A DNA stretch of 64,000 nucleotides from Salegentibacter maritimus (GTDB lineage Bacteria > Bacteroidota > Bacteroidia > Flavobacteriales > Flavobacteriaceae): contig NZ_JAEHOK010000006.1 in the NCBI RefSeq assembly GCF_016236915.1, forward strand, positions 1 through 64,000, in the 5' to 3' direction. This document shows, piece by piece, positions 24,252 through 33,143 of the stretch (positions are counted from its first letter, which is position 1; each line of letters begins with the position of its first letter). Made by a program: the position numbers and the translations under genes. The notes below the pieces were generated by a model. The model saw only the letters and a list, made by a program, of their open reading frames with translations. It made no database searches and was not told where the DNA came from.

Positions 24252-25547
24252 CTACACCACTCTAATTATATAGGTATTTTTCTTTCCTTTATTAAGAATT
24301 ACATATTTATTATTAATAAGATCATTTGTGGTAATGGTGTAATCCTCTTTTACCTTTTCTTTATTTACAGAAACAGAATTTTCTTTAAGGGCTCTTCTGG
24401 CTTCACCATTAGACTGTAAAAAATTGGTTTTAGCAGCTAGAGCCCCAATCATATCCAAACCGGCTTCAATTTCGCTTTTGGCAATTTCGGCCTGGGGAAC
24501 ACCTTCAAAAACATCTAAAAAAGTAGCTTCATCTAAAGATTTTAAATCGGTAGCGGTACTTTTTCCAAAGAGCACTTCAGAAGCTTTTAAAGCATTCTCA
24601 TAATCTTCTCTAGAATGCACCATAACAGTCACTTCTTCTGCTAAAGTTTTTTGCAGCAAACGCATATGAGGGGCTTCTTTATGCTCCTTTACAATTTTTT
24701 CAACCTCTTCCTTATTTAAAAGAGTAAATATTTTAATATACTTTTCGGCATCAACATCACTGGTATTTAGCCAGTATTGGTAGAATTTATAGGGGGAAGT
24801 ACGTTTGGGGTCAAGCCAAACATTCCCACCTTCAGTTTTCCCAAATTTAGTCCCATCGGCTTTGGTTATCAGTGGGCAGGTTAAAGCATAACCTTTGCCA
24901 TTACCTATACGCCTAATCATCTCTGTACCGGTGGTGATGTTACCCCACTGGTCGCTACCACCCATTTGCAGCGTACAATCTTTTTCTTTGAATAAATGCA
25001 GAAAATCGTACCCCTGCACCATTTGATACGTAAACTCGGTAAAAGACATTCCTTCGGCAGCGTCAGAAGTTAATCGTTTCTTAACCGAATCTTTGGCCAT
25101 CATATAATTTACAGTAATATGCTTGCCTACATCACGAATAAACTCAAGAAAACTAAAGTTTTTCATCCAGTCGTAGTTATTCACCATCACCGCGGCATTT
25201 TCTTCATCCTTTCCAAATTCCAAAAATTTAGAAAGCTGGTTCTTTATTGCCTGTTGATTATGGCGCAAAGTCTTTTCATCAAGTAGATTTCGTTCTGCAG
25301 ATTTTCCAGATGGATCACCAATCATTCCTGTAGCACCACCAATTAAAGCATAAGGTTTATGCCCACACAACTGAAAATGCTTAAGCATCATAACACTCAC
25401 TAAATGGCCTATATGAAGAGAATCTGCAGTGGGGTCTATTCCAACATAGGCAGATCGCATTGCTTCTTTTAAATGCTCTTCGGTACCAGGCATTACATCA
25501 TGCAACATACCTCTCCAGGTAAGCTCTTCTACAAAGTTCTTATTCAT
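24252..25547 (-). CDS. tyrS: tyrosyl-tRNA synthetase
   Basis: This class I synthetase charges tRNA-Tyr. The HIGH-type motif is [14 protein letters not shown], and the KMSKS-type motif is [14 protein letters not shown], as in bacterial TyrRS; the tRNA-contacting S4 domain is at the C-terminus ([24 protein letters not shown]). The start at [13 protein letters not shown] (25547) gives 431 residues, the normal length. The longer open frame back to 25601 runs through the promoter box and is rejected. Confidence 0.95.
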   Translation of the reverse strand: MNKNFVEELTWRGMLHDVMPGTEEHLKEAMRSAYVGIDPTADSLHIGHLVSVMMLKHFQLCGHKPYALIGGATGMIGDPSGKSAERNLLDEKTLRHNQQAIKNQLSKFLEFGKDEENAAVMVNNYDWMKNFSFLEFIRDVGKHITVNYMMAKDSVKKRLTSDAAEGMSFTEFTYQMVQGYDFLHLFKEKDCTLQMGGSDQWGNITTGTEMIRRIGNGKGYALTCPLITKADGTKFGKTEGGNVWLDPKRTSPYKFYQYWLNTSDVDAEKYIKIFTLLNKEEVEKIVKEHKEAPHMRLLQKTLAEEVTVMVHSREDYENALKASEVLFGKSTATDLKSLDEATFLDVFEGVPQAEIAKSEIEAGLDMIGALAAKTNFLQSNGEARRALKENSVSVNKEKVKEDYTITTNDLINNKYVILNKGKKNTYIIRVV

Positions 25548-25565
25548 AATTCTAATAATTTTGCA

Positions 25566-25573
25566 CAAAAATA
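25566..25573 (-). promoter_or_regulatory. -7 box of tyrS
   Basis: On the minus strand TATTTTTG ends 18 bases before the ATG of tyrS. Its position supports the shorter coding region. Confidence 0.65.
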
Positions 25574-25723
25574 ATAGTATCTCCCTTAAAGCCAGCACCA
25601 CAAAAGCACTATTAACGAAAATTTTTAAACTTCAGTAAAAAGCCGGGAGAAATAAAATAGGATTAAGAAGTAAAGATAATACAAACTCTTATTTTTCCTA
25701 AGTGGTTTTGGTATATTTACCAC

Positions 25724-26737
25724 ATGATTTTAGTTACAGGCGGCACCGGACTTGTAGGTTCACATTTATTGTTGAATTTATTAAAAGCCGGTAAAAAAAT
25801 TAGGGCTCTTCACAGAAAAAATAGCGATCTAAAAGCAGTTGAGCGTGTTTTTAAATATTATACTTCTATAGAAGAAGCAACAAGCCTATTCAAACAGATT
25901 GAATGGTTTGAAGCCGATATCACAAATATACCTCAACTCAATAAAGCTTTCGAGAATATAGCCTATGTTTTTCATTGTGCAGCACTGGTTTCTTTTAATC
26001 CTACAGACGACAAAAAGCTTAGAAAAATTAATATTGAAGGTACCGCGAACATAGTTAACCTTTGTATCGCATTTAATATTAAGAAGTTGTGTTACGTAAG
26101 CAGTGTGGCTGCCCTTGGAAAAAGTTTAAAAAGCAAGGAAATTAACGAAGGAAGTATTTGGAACCCCGAAGAAGACCACAGCGACTACGCCATATCTAAG
26201 TATGGTGCCGAAATTGAAATTTGGCGAGGCACCCAGGAAGGTGTTCCTACCATAATTGTAAAGCCCGGGATTATTATTGGTCCGGGGTTTTGGAAAGAAG
26301 GTACCGGCCAAATTTTCTCAAAAGTTAATAAGGGAATGAAATATCACTTCCCTAAAACAGCTGGTTTTGTTGGCGTAAATGATGTAGTTTGTGCAATGCA
26401 GCAACTAATGGAGAGCGAAATTAAAACTGAAGATTACATATTGGTCTCAGAAAATCTTAGCTTTAAAACGGTTTTTGACCTAACCGCCACTGCATTAAAC
26501 AAGCCAACGCCTAAAAAAGAACTCAAAAAACGGATGCTATGGATGGGATGGTTTTTCCAGAAAATTGGCGGCTTTTTTGGTGCAAAAAGAAGCATTACAA
26601 AAAATACGGTGAAAACTTTATTTCAGGATAGTTTTTATACCAACCAAAAGATTAGGGAACATATTGATTTTAAATTTACCCCAGTAAAAGAAGTAATTGT
26701 TGAAACAGCTAAGTTTTATAAAAAAGACAACTCCTAA
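25724..26737 (+). CDS. NAD(P)-dependent epimerase/dehydratase family protein
   Basis: This 337-residue extended short-chain dehydrogenase begins with the cofactor motif ILVTGGTGLVGSHLLLNLL and has YVSSVAALG (Ser) and DYAISKYGAE (Tyr-x3-Lys) for catalysis. The sequence resembles dihydroflavonol-reductase-like proteins common in Bacteroidota; the substrate is unknown. A box TATATTTA ends four bases before the ATG, which suggests a leaderless message. The 3' end overlaps the DUF4296 gene by four bases on the opposite strand. Confidence 0.88.
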   Translation: MILVTGGTGLVGSHLLLNLLKAGKKIRALHRKNSDLKAVERVFKYYTSIEEATSLFKQIEWFEADITNIPQLNKAFENIAYVFHCAALVSFNPTDDKKLRKINIEGTANIVNLCIAFNIKKLCYVSSVAALGKSLKSKEINEGSIWNPEEDHSDYAISKYGAEIEIWRGTQEGVPTIIVKPGIIIGPGFWKEGTGQIFSKVNKGMKYHFPKTAGFVGVNDVVCAMQQLMESEIKTEDYILVSENLSFKTVFDLTATALNKPTPKKELKKRMLWMGWFFQKIGGFFGAKRSITKNTVKTLFQDSFYTNQKIREHIDFKFTPVKEVIVETAKFYKKDNS

Positions 26738-27261
26738 TTTCCAGACACCGGCGTAGGAAGACTATCAACAACCGGTTTAGTTTTAATAAGGCTGTCTTTT
26801 TCTTTTGTAATTGTATCTGACAACTTCTCAAAATCTGGCTCTATAGTATCTCCCGCTTTCTTTAAAGAATCTTTTCTCGCGGTAGCAATAGAGTCTTTAA
26901 TCTTCTTTTCCTGTAGCTGAAGAGTATCTAATTTCACCTTCATCCTTTCAAAACCCTGCTTTACACTATCATAAATACGCTGATAAATTTCATAATTATC
27001 AGCGTAATAATCGTTGCTACGTTTAAACTGAAGACTATCTATATTATACTTTTTGAATATATATTCCTGACCTTGAATCCCGGTACTTTCAAAAATACGT
27101 TTACTAAAGTTCCTGGCAGATTGCAACAGGGAAATTTCTGTAATAATATCTACCATTTTATCTTCAGGAATAAGGTTTTCTGGTTTTTCAGATTTCTCAA
27201 TATCCTGGCAGGCGACAAATGTCGCAACAACACAAAGCAGTAATATAATTTTTTTCAACAT
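26734..27261 (-). CDS. DUF4296 lipoprotein
   Basis: The 175-residue protein has a lipoprotein signal (MLKKIILLLCVVATFVAC, Cys18) and the DUF4296 core PENLIPEDKMVDIITEISLLQSARNF followed by a helical segment with YDSVKQGFERMKVKLD. The C-terminal 50 residues are Lys/Asp/Thr-rich and probably disordered. Function is unknown; the family is limited to Bacteroidota and usually sits in this gene order after dihydroorotase. I use the ATG at 27261, one base after the dihydroorotase stop; a TTG at 27273 is less likely. Confidence 0.85.
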   Translation of the reverse strand: MLKKIILLLCVVATFVACQDIEKSEKPENLIPEDKMVDIITEISLLQSARNFSKRIFESTGIQGQEYIFKKYNIDSLQFKRSNDYYADNYEIYQRIYDSVKQGFERMKVKLDTLQLQEKKIKDSIATARKDSLKKAGDTIEPDFEKLSDTITKEKDSLIKTKPVVDSLPTPVSGN

Positions 27262-27262
27262 A

Positions 27263-28606
27263 TTATCTATCAAACTGCAAACGCTCTGCTACCGGAGCAA
27301 AAGCCTGATGCTTGAAGTTTCTATACACTAAATTCCCATTAACAAAAGTATGGGTTACCCTAGATTTAAAAGTAACGCCCTCAAAAGGAGACCACCCACA
27401 TTTATACTGAATGTTATCTGCCTGAACCGACCAGGGTGCATTAAGGTCTACCAGGACTAAATCGGCTTTATAACCTTCCCTAATAAATCCGCGATCTTTT
27501 ATTTGAAACAAGATAGCAGGATTATGGCACATTTTTTCAACAATTTTCTCTAAAGAAATTTTTTCCTGGTGATAGAATTGTAACATTGCTGCAAGTGAGT
27601 GCTGCACTAATGGGCCACCGCTTGGGGCTTTGGTATATACGTTTTTCTTTTCTTCTTTGGTATGTGGTGCGTGATCTGTAGCCACCACATCCAACAAATC
27701 GTTATTTAAAGCTTTCATCAAAGCTTCCTGGTCTTGTTTAGTCTTTACAGCAGGATTCCATTTTATTAAGGTTCCTTTTTTCTTATAATCTGAATCGTTA
27801 AACCAAAGATGATGAATACAAACCTCGGCAGTTATCTTCTTGTCTTTTAGCTTTTGTTTATTGCTAAATAAACTCAATTCTTTTTCTGTAGAAACATGAA
27901 ACACGTGTAATCTGGCTCCTGTTTTCTTGGCAAGCGCCACAGCTCGGGAAGAAGATTTATAACAAGCCTCGGCACTTCTAATATTAGGATGTTCTTCAAT
28001 TGGAATATCATCTCCATAACGTTCTATATATTCCTGAAGGTTATTTTTTATGGTTTCTTCATCTTCGCAATGAACAGCGATAAGCAAAGGGGATTTTGAA
28101 AAAATTTGCTCCAAGACTTTTTCATTATCTACCAACATATTACCTGTAGAAGAACCTAGAAACAGTTTTAGAGCTGCTGTAGTTTTAGGATCTACCTTTA
28201 GAATCTCTTCCAGGTTATCGTTGGTTCCACCAAACATAAAAGAATAGTTAGCATAAGATTTAGCTTCAGCCAGTTTAAACTTTTCTTCAAGTTTTTCGAT
28301 GGTAGTTGTTTGTGGAAGCGTATTGGGCATTTCTATAAAAGAGGTAATTCCCCCGGCCACTGCTGCCTTAGAACCCATTTCTATGTTTTCTTTATGGGTA
28401 AGTCCCGGTTCTCTAAAATGCACCTGATCGTCTATTACTCCGGGTAGCAAATACGTACCTTCGGCATCAAAGATTTGTACATCCGGGGATTTAGCACTAA
28501 TACTTTCTGAAATTTCTACAATAATTCCGCCTTCAATAAAAACATCGGCTTCAATTATTTTACCCTCATTTACAATCTTCGCATTTTTTATTAAGACCTT
28601 CTTCAT
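27263..28606 (-). CDS. pyrC: dihydroorotase, Bacteroidota type
   Basis: This 447-residue amidohydrolase closes carbamoyl aspartate to dihydroorotate in pyrimidine synthesis. Motifs are LLPGVIDDQVHFREPGLTHKENIEMGS near the N-terminus, ALKLFLGSSTGNMLV, HVFHVSTEKELSLF, and VATDHAPHTKEEKKN, which supplies a metal-binding Asp and His. The first metal motif, normally HxH, is QxH here; as I recall this Gln is usual in Bacteroidota dihydroorotases, so it is a family trait rather than damage. The gene overlaps the preceding glycosyltransferase gene by four bases (ATGA). Confidence 0.92.
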   Translation of the reverse strand: MKKVLIKNAKIVNEGKIIEADVFIEGGIIVEISESISAKSPDVQIFDAEGTYLLPGVIDDQVHFREPGLTHKENIEMGSKAAVAGGITSFIEMPNTLPQTTTIEKLEEKFKLAEAKSYANYSFMFGGTNDNLEEILKVDPKTTAALKLFLGSSTGNMLVDNEKVLEQIFSKSPLLIAVHCEDEETIKNNLQEYIERYGDDIPIEEHPNIRSAEACYKSSSRAVALAKKTGARLHVFHVSTEKELSLFSNKQKLKDKKITAEVCIHHLWFNDSDYKKKGTLIKWNPAVKTKQDQEALMKALNNDLLDVVATDHAPHTKEEKKNVYTKAPSGGPLVQHSLAAMLQFYHQEKISLEKIVEKMCHNPAILFQIKDRGFIREGYKADLVLVDLNAPWSVQADNIQYKCGWSPFEGVTFKSRVTHTFVNGNLVYRNFKHQAFAPVAERLQFDR

Positions 28607-29337
28607 TTCAATTTAATCTGCTTAAAAAGACTTTTTATCTTCATTATTATTACACCAAAAATAGCTTCGGAAATTATAGAGCCACTCATTTTCGAAGTTC
28701 CCTGTGTTCTATCGGTAAATATCACAGGAACTTCCTCTAATTTATATTTTAACAAATATGCTTTAAACTTCATTTCTATCTGAAACGCATAGCCCACAAA
28801 CTGAATACTATCCAGGTCTATAGTTTCGAGCACTTTCCGTTTATAACAAATAAAACCGGCCGTGGTATCATGAATATTCATACCGGTAATAAATCTTACA
28901 TATTTAGACGCCAACCAGGATAGTAAAACCCTGCTCATGGGCCAGTTAATTACGTTTACACCGGTAACATAGCGGGAACCTATAGCCACATCGGCATCAT
29001 TTCTTTTACAGGTATTAAACAATCTTACCAGGTCGTTTGGGTTATGGGAAAAATCGGCATCCATCTCAAAAACATATTCATAATCCCGTTGTAAGGCCCA
29101 TTTAAAACCGTGAATGTAAGCAGTTCCCAAACCAAGTTTCCCTACTCTCTCTTCAAGAAAAAGACTATCGTGAAACTCGGCTTGCAATGTTCTAACCCTG
29201 GTTGCGGTGCCATCTGGAGAGTTATCGTCTACCACCAAAATATGAAATTCTTTCTGCTGCGAAAACACATTTCTAACCAGGCGCTCAATGTTTTCAATCT
29301 CATTATAGGTGGGTATAATAACTATCCCCTTTACCAT
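28603..29337 (-). CDS. polyprenol-phosphate mannosyltransferase-like GT2
   Basis: This 244-residue GT2 enzyme matches dolichol/polyprenol monophosphomannose synthases: VIIPTYNEIENIERLV at the N-terminus, LVVDDNSPDGTATRV, GKLGLGTAYIHGFKWA, and the metal/sugar motif FEMDADFSHNPNDL. It lacks the long C-terminal membrane domain of some relatives. It likely transfers a sugar from a nucleotide donor to a lipid carrier at the cytoplasmic face of the inner membrane. It heads the GT2-pyrC-DUF4296 operon. Confidence 0.9.
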   Translation of the reverse strand: MVKGIVIIPTYNEIENIERLVRNVFSQQKEFHILVVDDNSPDGTATRVRTLQAEFHDSLFLEERVGKLGLGTAYIHGFKWALQRDYEYVFEMDADFSHNPNDLVRLFNTCKRNDADVAIGSRYVTGVNVINWPMSRVLLSWLASKYVRFITGMNIHDTTAGFICYKRKVLETIDLDSIQFVGYAFQIEMKFKAYLLKYKLEEVPVIFTDRTQGTSKMSGSIISEAIFGVIIMKIKSLFKQIKLK

Positions 29338-29419
29338 CTTACCAGTTTTTGCACAAATGTAGGCATTTTAAATCTTCGTTTCCCTTCTTAATCATCAAGT
29401 TTTAACCTCAAAATAATTA

Positions 29420-29427
29420 TACATTTG
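29420..29427 (+). promoter_or_regulatory. -7 box of the DUF4271-hemD genes
   Basis: TACATTTG is identical to the rplM box and lies 16 bases before the TTG start of the DUF4271 gene. Confidence 0.65.
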
Positions 29428-29443
29428 CATAAAAATTTTAATA

Positions 29444-30100
29444 TTGGAAGCTGTAGAAAGACATATAAGCTCTATAGATTGGATTACCCTAACCTTAATG
29501 GGGGCATTCTTAATATTAGCCATCGTGAGAACCGCATATCCGCAGAGGTTCGACGATTTTATGTCCCTACTTGCCTCTAACAAATTTATGGTGTTTAGAG
29601 GGAAAAAGAACAAGGCTTTTCATCCTTTTAACATATTGCTTTTCTTTGTTCACCTTATCTCTTTTTCGCTTATTTTTTTCCTGTTTTTCAATTTCTTCTG
29701 GGCAAAATCGTCTTTAGAGCCGCTTTTTTTATTCATTAGAATTGCCACCGCTTATGCTAGTTTTGTATTGTTAAAGTTTGGGCTGGAGAAAATTATTGGG
29801 AACGTTTTTTATTTAGACGCCCAGATAGACGCCTACCTCTATCAAAAAATAAGTTATCGAAATTTTATAGGACTTGTATTATTAATTCCGGGTTCAATAT
29901 TTATTTACACCTTTACTCCTACTGCCTTGAGCTTATATAGCTTGTTAGGTATTTTAGTCCTATCCAATATATTTAGCCTGTTATTGATTTACAGAAAAAA
30001 TCAAAGTCTTATTACAGCTAATTGGTTTTATTTTATTTTGTACCTTTGCGCTCTCGAAATTTCCCCTTATATTATTTTGTACAAGCTAATTACAATTTAA
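29444..30100 (+). CDS. DUF4271 membrane protein
   Basis: This 218-residue inner-membrane protein begins with a TTG codon (MEAVERHISSIDWITL). It has about six hydrophobic segments, with a soluble loop after the first (TAYPQRFDDFMSLLASNKFMVFRGKKNK), the usual DUF4271 pattern. Function is unknown. It is followed 28 bases later by hemD, a pairing seen in many Flavobacteriaceae. Confidence 0.85.
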   Translation: MEAVERHISSIDWITLTLMGAFLILAIVRTAYPQRFDDFMSLLASNKFMVFRGKKNKAFHPFNILLFFVHLISFSLIFFLFFNFFWAKSSLEPLFLFIRIATAYASFVLLKFGLEKIIGNVFYLDAQIDAYLYQKISYRNFIGLVLLIPGSIFIYTFTPTALSLYSLLGILVLSNIFSLLLIYRKNQSLITANWFYFILYLCALEISPYIILYKLITI

Positions 30101-30128
30101 AAAAGGGATAAAATAAAAGTATTGACAT

Positions 30129-30875
30129 ATGAAAGTGAAAACAATTTTAGTTTCCCAACCTGAGCCTAAAGTAGAAAACTCTCCTTATTTTGAGCTTGAG
30201 GAAAAACAAAAAGTAAAAATTGATTTCATCCCTTTTATCCATGTAGAAGGCGTCTCTTCTAAAGAGGTTCGCCAGCAGAAAGTAGATCTTAGCAGCTATT
30301 CAGCTATTATTCTTACTAGCCGTAACGCTGTAGATCACTTCTTTAGGATCGCCGAGGATTTACGTTACAAAGTACCAGATAGTCTTAAATACTTTTGTTT
30401 GAGTGAAGCCGTAGCCTATTATCTACAAAAATATGTGGTGTATAGAAAACGAAAAATTTATGTAGGAAAAAGAACCTTTGCCGATCTTTCTCCGCTTATA
30501 AAGAAATATAAGAACGAGAAATTCTTATTACCCTCTTCAGATATGCTTAAGCCAGATGTTCCTAAAACCTTAAACAAACTAGGTGTGGAGTGGAAACAGG
30601 CAACCTTTTACAAAACTGTGGTAAGCGATCTATCTGACCTGCGGGACGTAACTTATGATATTTTGGTTTTCTTTAGCCCAAGCGGTATAAAATCATTATT
30701 CGAAAATTTTCCCGATTTTAAACAAAATCAAACTAAAATAGCAGTATTTGGCAACACCACTATTAAAGCGGCCAAAGAGCACGGGTTAACCGTAAACATA
30801 AAGGCTCCAACACCAGATACACCGTCTATGACTATGGCGCTGCAGAAGTATATTGCAGAAACCAACAAGAAGTAA
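30129..30875 (+). CDS. hemD: uroporphyrinogen-III synthase
   Basis: HemD closes and inverts ring D of hydroxymethylbilane on the haem pathway. This family diverges strongly, so the call rests on the two-domain pattern with SSYSAIILTSRNAVDHFF (early), KYFCLSEAVAYYL, LPSSDMLKPDVPKTL, and DILVFFSPSGIKSLFENF...IAVFGNTTIKAAKEHGL. The length of 248 residues is normal. The other haem genes are elsewhere. The neighbour upstream is the DUF4271 membrane protein. Confidence 0.88.
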   Translation: MKVKTILVSQPEPKVENSPYFELEEKQKVKIDFIPFIHVEGVSSKEVRQQKVDLSSYSAIILTSRNAVDHFFRIAEDLRYKVPDSLKYFCLSEAVAYYLQKYVVYRKRKIYVGKRTFADLSPLIKKYKNEKFLLPSSDMLKPDVPKTLNKLGVEWKQATFYKTVVSDLSDLRDVTYDILVFFSPSGIKSLFENFPDFKQNQTKIAVFGNTTIKAAKEHGLTVNIKAPTPDTPSMTMALQKYIAETNKK

Positions 30876-30942
30876 ACTTATAGAAGAATTTTAAACCTCA
30901 ATTATTGAGTTAAGATTACCTTCCATTTATATATTTTTTAAT

Positions 30943-30979
30943 AAAAAATCCGGTACAATTTGCACCGGATTTTTTTTTT
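30943..30979. terminator. bidirectional terminator between hemD and pckA
   Basis: ATCCGGT and ACCGGAT form a stem with six As on one side and ten Ts on the other, so it can act for both convergent genes. Confidence 0.9.
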
Positions 30980-31007
30980 GAACTCAATTAACTAATTAAA
31001 AACAATG

Positions 31008-32609
31008 CTATGAGGAGGTAGGCCCGCCGGCCATAATTTCATCATTAGCATATTCTTCAAATTTCTTAAAGTTTGTTTTAAAGGAATTTGCCAGTTCCAG
31101 GGCTTTTTTATCGTAAGCAGCTTTATCCTCCCAGGTAGCTTTCGGGTTTAGAACCTCATCTGGAACATTAGGGCAGTGCACCGGCATTTGCAAACCAAAA
31201 ACCTGGTGAGTAGTAAAATCTACATGCGCTAACTCCCCTTTAAGTGCAGCACTAATCATGGCACGGGTATATTTAAGTTTCATTCGGTTACCGGTTCCAT
31301 AAGATCCACCTGTCCAACCGGTATTAATTAGCCATACATTCACACCGGCCTCCTTCATTTTAGCGCTAAGCATCTCGGCATATTTAGTGGGATGTAATGG
31401 CATAAAAGGCGCGCCAAAACAAGCCGAAAAGCTTGGTAAGGGCTCTTCAATACCGGCTTCTGTACCTGCAACCTTAGCAGTATAACCACTTATAAAATGA
31501 TAAGCAGCCTGCCCGGGAGTAAGTTTACTTATAGGAGGTAGCACTCCAAAGGCATCTGCAGCCAGGAAAAATATATTTCTGGGATTATCACCTACCGAAG
31601 GCACCTGAATGTTATCTATATGATAAATAGGATAACTTACCCTTGTATTTTGAGTAATGCTTGTATCAGTAAAATCTACATTGCCCTCATCATCTAGCAT
31701 AACATTCTCTAAAATGGCGCCCGGTTTTATAGCCCCGTATATCTCTGGTTCATTTTCTTCAGTAAGGTTAATCACTTTAGCATAGCACCCACCTTCAAAA
31801 TTAAATATCTTATTTTCTTTAGTCCAACCGTGCTCGTCATCACCAATAAGTCGGCGGTCCGGGTCTGCAGAAAGGGTGGTTTTTCCGGTTCCTGAAAGCC
31901 CAAAAAATATGGCGGTATCTCCATCTTCTCCTACATTGGCCGAGCAGTGCATTGGAAGTGTATCTTTATAAACCGGAAGAATAAAATTTAAAGCCGAAAA
32001 AATACCTTTTTTTATCTCCCCGGTATATCCGGTTCCTCCAATTAAAGCAATTTTTTTACTAAAGTTAAGGATCGCAAAATTCTCCTGCCTTGTCCCATCT
32101 ACTTCAGGGTTTGCTTTAAAGCCGGGAGCGTTTAAAACCAACCAATCTTCTTTAAAGTTGTTCAATTCACTTTCCTTTGGGCGCAAAAACATATTATAAG
32201 CAAACATATTAGACCAGGGGTATTCGTTAATAAGCCTAATATTTAAGCGATACTCATCTTCTGCACACGCATAAGCGTCACGTGTATAAATTTCTTTATC
32301 AGAAAGGTACGAAGCCACTTTAGTGTAAAGCTTATCAAACTTATCCGCATCAAAAGGGATATTGATGTCTCCCCACCAAACTTTATCACGAGTCACTTCA
32401 TCTTTTACAATAAATCGGTCTTTTGGTGACCTGCCCGTAAATTTACCAGTATTGATGGCTAAAGCACCTGAATTCGTTTCTGTTCCCAGGCCATGCTCAA
32501 TGCTATCATAATGAAGTTCTTCAGGAGATAATTGGTAATGTACCCTAGTGGTTTTGATTCCATATTTTTCTAACGAAATCGTTTTCGTAGTTTGGGTATG
32601 TACATCCAT
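31008..32609 (-). CDS. pckA: phosphoenolpyruvate carboxykinase (ATP)
   Basis: This gluconeogenic enzyme turns oxaloacetate into phosphoenolpyruvate with ATP. Visible motifs are TGRSPKDRFIV, the P-loop FGLSGTGKTTLSADP, the metal motif LIGDDEHGW, and GTGNRMKLKYTRAMISAAL near the C-terminus. Length 533 is normal for the ATP-dependent form. It is a single-gene unit, convergent with hemD. Confidence 0.97.
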   Translation of the reverse strand: MDVHTQTTKTISLEKYGIKTTRVHYQLSPEELHYDSIEHGLGTETNSGALAINTGKFTGRSPKDRFIVKDEVTRDKVWWGDINIPFDADKFDKLYTKVASYLSDKEIYTRDAYACAEDEYRLNIRLINEYPWSNMFAYNMFLRPKESELNNFKEDWLVLNAPGFKANPEVDGTRQENFAILNFSKKIALIGGTGYTGEIKKGIFSALNFILPVYKDTLPMHCSANVGEDGDTAIFFGLSGTGKTTLSADPDRRLIGDDEHGWTKENKIFNFEGGCYAKVINLTEENEPEIYGAIKPGAILENVMLDDEGNVDFTDTSITQNTRVSYPIYHIDNIQVPSVGDNPRNIFFLAADAFGVLPPISKLTPGQAAYHFISGYTAKVAGTEAGIEEPLPSFSACFGAPFMPLHPTKYAEMLSAKMKEAGVNVWLINTGWTGGSYGTGNRMKLKYTRAMISAALKGELAHVDFTTHQVFGLQMPVHCPNVPDEVLNPKATWEDKAAYDKKALELANSFKTNFKKFEEYANDEIMAGGPTSS

Positions 32610-32686
32610 AAAATTAAAATGTGTGGTTTGTTTATGGATACAAAATTATAAATCTTATAGAGATAAACTGCTAAACTTTCTTAAAA

Positions 32687-33076
32687 TTATTTGTGTTTTA
32701 TTTTCACGAATTCAATTATTAGAAACACCCATGCCACTATTAACAACATACCTCCAAGCGGTGTAACCAACGCAATACCACTAAAATCTATAGGCGTTAA
32801 AGCATTGGTTGCCAGTAAATAAATTGATCCTGAAAAGCAAATCACTCCCAATAAAAGCAAGAAAAAAACCTGTTTTCGAAAGTTGAATTGCTTTCGCTGC
32901 ACACTTCCCAATAAAAGAAATACCAAAGCATGGTACATTTGGTATTTTACTCCTGTTTCAAATGAATTTATAGCCGCTTCGTCCAGTAAAGGTTTTAACC
33001 CATGCGCAGCAAAAGCCCCAATTATTACCGATAAAAGCCCAAAAACAGCTCCTGTTATTAAAAATTTTCTATCCAT
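32687..33076 (-). CDS. DUF423 small membrane protein
   Basis: The 129-residue protein has four hydrophobic helices and the family's opening GAVFGLLSVIIGAFAAHGLKPLL, followed by FETGVKYQMYHALVFLLLG and GSIYLLA. DUF423 (YgdD-like) proteins sit in the inner membrane; their role is unknown. It diverges from the saccharopine dehydrogenase gene. Confidence 0.9.
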   Translation of the reverse strand: MDRKFLITGAVFGLLSVIIGAFAAHGLKPLLDEAAINSFETGVKYQMYHALVFLLLGSVQRKQFNFRKQVFFLLLLGVICFSGSIYLLATNALTPIDFSGIALVTPLGGMLLIVAWVFLIIEFVKIKHK

Positions 33077-33143
33077 TTAAGTGATTTTTTATCAATTAAA
33101 TATTTAATACATTCGTAACCACCACACAAAATTAGTTTATTTT

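Noticed and set aside
25548-25601. N-terminal extension of tyrS
   Set aside because: The extra 18 residues cover the promoter and do not fit the family start.
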